Shown in pieces: positions 7,262 to 12,104 of a stretch of DNA of 12,104 bases. The DNA lies in assembly GCA_027031565.1 (NCBI GenBank), contig JALVPX010000170.1:1-12104 (forward strand), written 5' to 3'. This DNA comes from Deltaproteobacteria bacterium. GTDB lineage: Bacteria; Desulfobacterota; Dissulfuribacteria; Dissulfuribacterales; JALVPX01. Made by a program: the position numbers and the translations under genes. Below the pieces are notes generated by a model, which worked only from the letters and a program-made list of their open reading frames with translations, was not told the DNA's origin and made no database searches. Every line of letters begins with the position of its first letter. The stretch's first letter is position 1.

Positions 7262-8209
7262 ATGTATGAAGAAAAAAAAGTCGCTGTTGTGGTGCCTGCC
7301 TATAACGAAGAGCACCTGATTGGAAGGGTTATAGAAACAATGCCTGAATGGGTAGACAGGATCGTGGTCGTGGATGACTGCAGCCAGGACAAAACAGCAG
7401 AGGTGGTCAGCAACCACGCAGTGCGCAACAAAAGGGTGGTGCTCCTGCGCCATAAAAAAAATCAGGGTGTAGGTGGTGCCATTGTCACAGGATATAAGTG
7501 GGCAAGAGACAACAATATAGATGTGACCGTGGTGATGGCAGGCGATGCCCAGATGGACCCGGCAGATCTTCCAAACATCGTTGCACCGGTGGCTAGAGGA
7601 GAGGCAGACTATACAAAGGGAAACAGGCTTTTCCATGGCAAGGCATGGCGTGTAATCCCCAAGCACCGTTATCTTGGTAATTCCTTTCTGTCCCTTCTTA
7701 CAAAAATCGCTTCCGGCTACTGGCACATAGCCGATTCTCAAACAGGCTACACCGCCATATCCCTGGACGCCCTGCGTGTTCTGGACTTGGATGCAATCTA
7801 CAAGCGCTACGGCATGCCAAACGACATATTGATACGCCTCAATACATACAACATGCGTGTAAAGGATGTGCCAGTAAGGCCTGTTTACAACATTGGTGAA
7901 AGGTCAGGGATAAAGTTGAGGAAGGTATTGTTTACTATTCCCTGGCTCCTGGCCAAAGGGTTTTTTAGGCGCTTGTTCTTCAAGTACGTGATTGAGGATT
8001 TTCACCCCCTCGTATTTTTTTATTTGATGGGCCTTACCTTGACACCCATAGGTTTTTTCTTCGGATTGTATCTGTTTTTTTATAGGATCTTCGAAGGACC
8101 TGTGGCAGAAACCAGCGCACTGTTTGCCATGTTTTTATACGTGTCTGGGCTGCAAGCCCTGTTTTTTGCCATGTGGTTCGATATGGACTACAACAAACAT
8201 TTGCGATGA
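7262..8209 (+). CDS. GT2-family polyprenyl-phosphate glycosyltransferase (DPM1-like) with C-terminal membrane anchor
   Basis: 315 residues from ATG 7262, which begins two bases after the oligosaccharyltransferase stop; an upstream TTG (7232) would overlap that gene and add residues not typical of the family. The GT-A fold is clear: VVVPAYNEE (9-17), VVVDDCSQD (35-43), and the metal-binding acidic motif GDAQMDP (94-100), then KGNRL (119-123) and DSQTGY (158-163). Two hydrophobic segments at the C-terminus (roughly 250-275 and 285-305) anchor it in the membrane. The family makes dolichol- or undecaprenyl-phosphate sugars from NDP-sugar; here it would feed a sugar to the lipid-linked glycan used by the neighbouring oligosaccharyltransferase. 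The sugar cannot be told from sequence. Confidence 0.85.
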   Translation: MYEEKKVAVVVPAYNEEHLIGRVIETMPEWVDRIVVVDDCSQDKTAEVVSNHAVRNKRVVLLRHKKNQGVGGAIVTGYKWARDNNIDVTVVMAGDAQMDPADLPNIVAPVARGEADYTKGNRLFHGKAWRVIPKHRYLGNSFLSLLTKIASGYWHIADSQTGYTAISLDALRVLDLDAIYKRYGMPNDILIRLNTYNMRVKDVPVRPVYNIGERSGIKLRKVLFTIPWLLAKGFFRRLFFKYVIEDFHPLVFFYLMGLTLTPIGFFFGLYLFFYRIFEGPVAETSALFAMFLYVSGLQALFFAMWFDMDYNKHLR

Positions 8210-8250
8210 ACTTTGGGTAAATCATGCACGATTAGAGGCCGCTTTTCATT

Positions 8251-9462
8251 GTGAGGATCTTAATAGTAACTACTTCCTTTCCATCCAATCCTGACGACGC
8301 TTCCGGCGCATTTGTGGCAAAGTTCATGAAGGCGTTGGAACAAAGCGGGCAGAGTTGCTGTGTATTGACTCCCGCCTCAACCTGCCCATCTTATTGGCCG
8401 GATTCATCCAAGGTGCTCAGATTCCGTTATGCTCCCTGGGTGTGGCAGCGCCTTGCTCAACAGCCTGGGGGAATCCCGAATGCCCTTGAGAAGAATTCAC
8501 TGTTTTATGTTCTGGTGCCATTTTTTTTGGCTTCTTTGGCCAGATCAGTTGCTAGGTTGGCCACTAAATTTGACTTGATACATGCGCATTGGTCTATAAA
8601 TGGTGCCTTGAGTGTGATCACCAGGGGTTTTCATAATCGTCCGGTTGTCACAACGCTTCATGGCTCGGACCATGCCAAGGGATTAAGGGGTAAAGGCCCA
8701 TTTGCATGGTTTCACCGCAAAGCCGTGCTGGAATCAGAGTTCGTTGTCGCAGTCAGCCGGGCCATCGTCCACCAAATGGAGACAGCCTTTCCGGAACGGA
8801 GCAGTGTTTTTCGCTTCATACCAAATGGAGTCGATAACGAATTTTATAGCATCAATCCAGATGAAAGGCCTTGTAACCTCCCACTAAGGATATTGTATGT
8901 TGGAAGTTTGATCCCTGTTAAAGGTGTGGACATCTTGCTGAAGGCCTTGACTTTGGTCGAGGGAAGCGCCCCTGTTAAAACAACTGTTGTCGGCACTGGG
9001 CCTGAATATGAGAATCTTTCAGATGCTGTCTCCAGCCTGGGGCTTCGTGACAAAGTACAGTTTCTTGGCCCAGTTTCTCCAAACGATGTTCCGAACATCA
9101 TGGCTGAACATCACCTGCTTGTACTCCCAAGTTATCGTGAAGGTCGCCCCAGTGTAGTGCTTGAAGCCATGGCCGCTGCCATGCCTGTGGTAGCATCTCG
9201 TATTGATGGAACCAGAGAACTTGTAAAACATGGGGAAACAGGCTGGCTGTTTCCTGCAGGGGATGCGGAAGGGCTGGCTGCTATCTTGTCATCTATAATG
9301 AGAGGTGAGAAAGACTTAAGAGGTGCAGGCGTAGCAGGGCGCCGCTGGATGCTAGAAAATAAAATGACCTGGAAGGAAACAGCCAGTCAATATATCGAAC
9401 TCTACAAGTCGGCTGTCGCCAGACGCGACGCTGTTAAAACAAAAATATCAGGCCATGAATAA
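8251..9462 (+). CDS. GT4-family glycosyltransferase
   Basis: 403 residues, GT-B fold, starting at GTG 8251; the start is placed because RILIVTTSFPS is the typical first strand and loop, although the AGAGG ahead of it is about 12 bases away. The N-terminal acceptor domain contains FDLIHAHW (107-114) and TTLHGSD (134-140). The C-terminal donor domain has LYVGSLIPVKG (215-225) with the phosphate-binding lysine K224 and the E-x7-E motif EGRPSVVLE (E297, E305). A retaining transferase that would add a sugar from a nucleotide donor to a growing lipid-linked glycan on the cytoplasmic side. It lies 41 bases after the GT2 gene and overlaps the next GT4 gene by 8 bases, so it is translated with it. Donor and acceptor are unknown. 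Confidence 0.85.
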   Translation: MRILIVTTSFPSNPDDASGAFVAKFMKALEQSGQSCCVLTPASTCPSYWPDSSKVLRFRYAPWVWQRLAQQPGGIPNALEKNSLFYVLVPFFLASLARSVARLATKFDLIHAHWSINGALSVITRGFHNRPVVTTLHGSDHAKGLRGKGPFAWFHRKAVLESEFVVAVSRAIVHQMETAFPERSSVFRFIPNGVDNEFYSINPDERPCNLPLRILYVGSLIPVKGVDILLKALTLVEGSAPVKTTVVGTGPEYENLSDAVSSLGLRDKVQFLGPVSPNDVPNIMAEHHLLVLPSYREGRPSVVLEAMAAAMPVVASRIDGTRELVKHGETGWLFPAGDAEGLAAILSSIMRGEKDLRGAGVAGRRWMLENKMTWKETASQYIELYKSAVARRDAVKTKISGHE

Positions 9463-10570
9463 CAATCCGATTATAATGCTGATTCCTTCGTTGAGCGGGG
9501 GAGGGGCAGAACGTGTAGCAATAAATATAGTACCATATCTATCCAATCACTTTGACGTAACTGTTGCATTATTAGATGAAAATATTGCTTATCCTATTGA
9601 TGAATCAATTTCTTACAAGGCATTTTCAAGAAATTTGGAAGGCAACTTGTCCCACATAATTAGGATACCCTACCATATATTTTCTCTAGCATGGCTGATA
9701 AGAGAGACGAAGGCGCAAGTAGTGTTAAGTATTTTAGAACAGGCTAACATTATAAATATTTTAACCAAGGCGCTCATAAAACATAAAGCAATAATATCTC
9801 AGCATGTTGAACCAGTTAGACAATATTCCGGCAAGGGAATACTTGGCAAAGTAATCTTTAATTCCTCCAGGCTCTTATATCGTTACTCAGATAAGATCGT
9901 ATGTGTATCTAAGGCAATCAAGGAAATAGTCGGCTCAAATTACAATATACCCGCTGATAAGATGCGGGTTATTTACAATCCTGTTGATACAAAACGCGAT
10001 TTTAAGGAAAAAAAAGTTGTCGGTATATCCCTTCCCGAGCGATATATACTGCATGTAGGACGTATGCGCCTAGCACATAAGGCTCAAGACATATTGCTCA
10101 AGGCCTTTGCAATGGTGCGAAGCTCCACACCAAATATAAAGCTGGTACTGTTGGGCCTAGGCCCGGATCAAGGGATCATCAAGCAATTGGCCCAGGAGCT
10201 TGGCTTAAAAAATGATGTGGTGTTTGCAGGCTGGCAGGAGAATATCACCAGTATAATGAGGCAGGCGGAAATGCTTGTTTTGTCTTCCAGGTATGAAGGA
10301 CTTCCAATGGTCATAGTAGAGGCCCTAGCCAGCGGTTGCCCGGTTGTATCCACTGACTGCCCTACAGGCCCCAGGGAAATTCTCGGTAACAACGAATATG
10401 GACTGCTGGTTCCTGTTGAAAATCCCACAGCCCTTGCCGAGTCCATGAAAAGGCTTCTTAATTACGAATCGCTGAGAAAATACTATTCCAAACAGGGAAT
10501 AAAAAGGGCAATGGATTTTGATTTGGAAAAGATAGGGAGGGAATATGTGGATTTGTTAAAGGGGATTTGA
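9455..10570 (+). CDS. GT4-family glycosyltransferase, PglH/GalNAc-transferase-like
   Basis: 371 residues from ATG 9455, overlapping the previous stop by 8 bases (translational coupling). The N-terminal domain has the glycine-rich SGGGAERV (14-21). The C-terminal domain has ILHVGRM (198-204), the E-x7-E motif EGLPMVIVE (E281, E289) and the string CPTGPREIL (302-310), which I associate with the GT4 branch holding PglA/PglH/PglJ-type N-acetylhexosamine transferases of bacterial N-glycosylation; this assignment is from memory. Base composition is uneven: hand counts give about 35% GC over 9541-9900, but about 55% or more in parts of 10141-10380, so the acceptor domain has a more AT-rich history than the donor domain or than neighbouring genes. 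It is the last gene of the operon. Confidence 0.83.
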   Translation: MNNNPIIMLIPSLSGGGAERVAINIVPYLSNHFDVTVALLDENIAYPIDESISYKAFSRNLEGNLSHIIRIPYHIFSLAWLIRETKAQVVLSILEQANIINILTKALIKHKAIISQHVEPVRQYSGKGILGKVIFNSSRLLYRYSDKIVCVSKAIKEIVGSNYNIPADKMRVIYNPVDTKRDFKEKKVVGISLPERYILHVGRMRLAHKAQDILLKAFAMVRSSTPNIKLVLLGLGPDQGIIKQLAQELGLKNDVVFAGWQENITSIMRQAEMLVLSSRYEGLPMVIVEALASGCPVVSTDCPTGPREILGNNEYGLLVPVENPTALAESMKRLLNYESLRKYYSKQGIKRAMDFDLEKIGREYVDLLKGI

Positions 10571-10587
10571 GAGAACCATGATATGTA

Positions 10588-10641
10588 TTAAGCAGTTTAT
10601 GCTATCTTTTGACGACGAAGATGGTGTTGCTGACTGCTTAA
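10588..10641. terminator. Inverted repeat between convergent genes, possible bidirectional terminator
   Basis: TTAAGCAGT (10588-10596) and ACTGCTTAA (10633-10641) are perfect 9-bp complements. Inside, ATGCTATCTT and AAGATGGTGT can form a further helix of about 10 pairs, three of them G-U. The repeat fills the 67-base gap between the operon stop at 10570 and the minus-strand gene, whose TAA stop lies inside the right arm. No T-run follows on either strand, so it is not a classical intrinsic terminator. Confidence 0.4.
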
Positions 10642-11849
10642 GACAGTCTTGGGGAGGTATGGAAATGTCGTGAAACAAATTCAAGCAGTTGCCTCATTTT
10701 TACATCCCAACTTAATTTCTTCTCTGCATAAGTCCGCATTTTTTTTGCAAGGAATGGAAATTCGGTTGTCGATTTTGCAAAACTGATCAACTGGTCGATT
10801 TCAATGGGAGACTCATTCGGTGGAACTCTGTATACCCATGGGAGATGGTCGGGCAAGTCTGGATCGTCATACCCGATTACAAAGGGCAGTCCTCGAGCCG
10901 TATATTCCCGCACTTTCAAGGCACAAGCTTCTGCCATGCCTATTCGATGCAAGGCCAGGCTGCCTATAGCTAAATGACACGAGCCGAGTACCTTGTCTAG
11001 GTCTTTTTTAAAAAGATATCCATGCGTTACAACATTTGAATTTAATCGGGAATGCCTGATGGTGCGGATTTGTTTCGAGGTCAACCTTCCAATTAAGTGC
11101 AATCTTACTCTGCAATTGAGGCTGCCCCGCGTTTTTAAGTAGAGTACCATTCCTTCGAGAAGACGGTCGAGACCGTGCCATGGCGCAAAGTGACTGCTTA
11201 CAAATACCAAATTCAGGGCTCCACCTTTGAAAGGTGACGAGGGGGTGAACGGAACCTCCTCAGGAGAGATACCATTTGACAAAGTAATTGAGGGCCGTTC
11301 AAGTCCCGCACGGCCTAATTCATATCTTCTGATTTCATCGGTAACTCCAATTATTCCTCTGGCATTGCGCAAGATGGTAGGTGCGTATGTCTTTTCAAGA
11401 AGGGTCCGCACGAAAGGCTTCAGGCCCCGCACTAGTGATGCCTCTTCCAGCTCCTTTGTATGGTGTTCAGTGAATACAGGCTTTTTTCTCACTACTTTTA
11501 GAAAAAAGGGTGATGGAATAGTCCATCTAGTCACGATGACGTCAAAACTATTCAACCGTTTTTTCAGTTTCGACCACACTAGAAAAGGAAGTAGTGCTTC
11601 TTGCACGATTGAAGGGCCGGGAACAGTTATTGGTAGCGTGGATATGCCTGGAAGCGGTTTGGAGAGAGTTTGTTCATCCCGGCGTATAACAACCAGGCAT
11701 TCCACCCTGCCCAGGCCTGATTGAGCACTCCTCAAAGCTTGGACCTGATGAGAAAGCTTTTTGAGGACCCCCGCATCTTTCGTCCAGATGATGTTCAAGT
11801 GACACAAGTTCAATTTTTCAACCTCGTTGTAGAAGTTGGAACTGTACAC
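10638..11849 (-). CDS. Divergent GT4-like glycosyltransferase, minus strand
   Basis: Up to 403 residues, starting at GTG 11849. A better start may be TTG at 11813: it has GAGG eight bases upstream and places the first beta strand (CHLNIIWT) at the N-terminus. The N-terminal domain is poorly conserved but contains FDVIVTRWT (102-110) and FTEHHTKELEE (126-136). The C-terminal domain has NLVFVSSHFAPWHGLDRLLEG (213-233) and an E-x7-E motif in EACALKVRE (E307, E315) followed by YTARGLPFV. This is the GT-B, retaining GT4 arrangement; the substrate is unknown. It faces the operon tail to tail and seems to have its own promoter near 12003-12031. It probably belongs to a neighbouring polysaccharide cluster together with the partial gene at the edge. 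Confidence 0.75.
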   Translation of the reverse strand: MYSSNFYNEVEKLNLCHLNIIWTKDAGVLKKLSHQVQALRSAQSGLGRVECLVVIRRDEQTLSKPLPGISTLPITVPGPSIVQEALLPFLVWSKLKKRLNSFDVIVTRWTIPSPFFLKVVRKKPVFTEHHTKELEEASLVRGLKPFVRTLLEKTYAPTILRNARGIIGVTDEIRRYELGRAGLERPSITLSNGISPEEVPFTPSSPFKGGALNLVFVSSHFAPWHGLDRLLEGMVLYLKTRGSLNCRVRLHLIGRLTSKQIRTIRHSRLNSNVVTHGYLFKKDLDKVLGSCHLAIGSLALHRIGMAEACALKVREYTARGLPFVIGYDDPDLPDHLPWVYRVPPNESPIEIDQLISFAKSTTEFPFLAKKMRTYAEKKLSWDVKMRQLLEFVSRHFHTSPRLS

Positions 11850-12060
11850 ATTACAAGTTTCTTAAATTTATAAAAGCTGTCCCGGGAGTGACCTATGATC
11901 TTGCAGGTCTTGGATACATTTCGAATTCTTGCGGTAGTCTTATTCTGAGTCCCTCCTTCGTACTTGCCTTCGGCAGCACTCGGCAGGGCCTTTCATCTCG
12001 TTATTATACATGGAATGTCAGATTAAGTCATGACTATTTCACATTTAACGCCGGTCATCT
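11850..12060. other. Gap upstream of the minus-strand glycosyltransferase
   Basis: About 210 bases without a credible gene. The plus-strand open frame 11888-12091 (67 codons) lacks a ribosome binding site and overlaps the end of the minus-strand partial gene; I regard it as chance. GC-rich self-complementary strings (TGCCTTCGGCA region near 11965) could fold in the minus-strand leader. No terminator for the partial gene is evident. Confidence 0.5.
12003..12031 (-). promoter_or_regulatory. Sigma-70-like promoter, minus strand
   Basis: On the minus strand ATGACT (12031-12026; 4 of 6 matches to TTGACA) precedes a perfect TATAAT (12008-12003) by 17 bases. Initiation would be near 11996, leaving a leader of about 150 bases before GTG 11849 or 180 before TTG 11813. 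It sits in the gap between two minus-strand genes and would let the glycosyltransferase be expressed on its own. Confidence 0.4.
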
Positions 12061-12104
12061 TCATTTTAAGAGATACTCAACTATTTTTTGACTTGCCTCG
12101 CCAT
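12061..12104 (-). CDS. 3' end of a minus-strand gene, perhaps UDP-GlcNAc 2-epimerase
   Basis: Only the last 13 complete codons are in the window, ending at TGA (12063-12061). They read GEASQKIVEYLLK, preceded by a partial codon ending AT that could encode Asp. Non-hydrolysing UDP-N-acetylglucosamine 2-epimerases (WecB/MnaA) often end in a string like GDG-x-AS-x-x-IV-x-x-L, so this is a plausible tail of such a gene. The other two minus-strand frames hit stops within 24 bases. The match is short, so the product call is tentative; that the frame is coding is more likely than not. Confidence 0.4.
   Translation of the reverse strand, partial: GEASQKIVEYLLK

Noticed and set aside
11895..11948. 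Short plus-strand peptide MILQVLDTFRILAVVLF, reminiscent of an acyltransferase-3 N-terminus
   Set aside because: It stops after 17 codons and nothing similar continues in other frames; too short to call a gene remnant.
11888..12091. Plus-strand 67-codon open frame
   Set aside because: No ribosome binding site, no recognizable features, and it overlaps a more convincing minus-strand coding tail.

Overview
The window looks like a chromosomal segment of an anaerobic, respiring bacterium, most likely a member of the Desulfobacterota (former Deltaproteobacteria). This is inferred from a large exported octaheme c-type cytochrome, a probable selenocysteine codon, a single-subunit STT3/PglB oligosaccharyltransferase and moderate GC content. 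No rRNA, tRNA, CRISPR array or intact mobile element is visible.

Layout. (1) 1-383 is an AT-rich upstream region with a possible sigma-54 element. (2) 384-3425 encodes an exported octaheme cytochrome. Its reading frame is interrupted by one in-frame TGA (879-881), followed by a compact hairpin placed like a bacterial SECIS element, so I read it as one 1013-residue selenoprotein. A strong intrinsic terminator follows (3479-3509). (3) 3510-4000 is non-coding, with a long imperfect palindrome, a Desulfobacterota-like intergenic repeat fragment, another sigma-54-like element and a sigma-70-like promoter. (4) 4001-10570 is one tight same-strand operon: PilN-like and PilO/GspM-like inner-membrane proteins, the STT3/PglB oligosaccharyltransferase, a DPM1-like GT2 glycosyltransferase with membrane anchors, and two GT4 glycosyltransferases. 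(5) On the minus strand, convergent to the operon, lies a third, divergent GT4 gene (10638-11849) with its own promoter-like sequence. (6) At the right edge is the last part of another minus-strand gene whose C-terminus resembles UDP-GlcNAc 2-epimerases.

How the parts may fit together. GT4 enzymes would build an oligosaccharide on a polyprenyl carrier from nucleotide sugars, the GT2 enzyme would make a polyprenyl-phosphate sugar or add one to the glycan, and the STT3 enzyme would transfer the glycan to Asn in N-X-S/T sequons of exported proteins. The PilN/PilO-like pair at the head of the operon suggests a link to a type IV pilus or type II secretion type envelope machine. The cytochrome next door carries about 17 N-X-S/T sequons, 8 of them N-A-T, so it is an attractive candidate substrate. 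The most interesting single observation is the candidate selenocysteine between heme 1 and heme 2 of this cytochrome.
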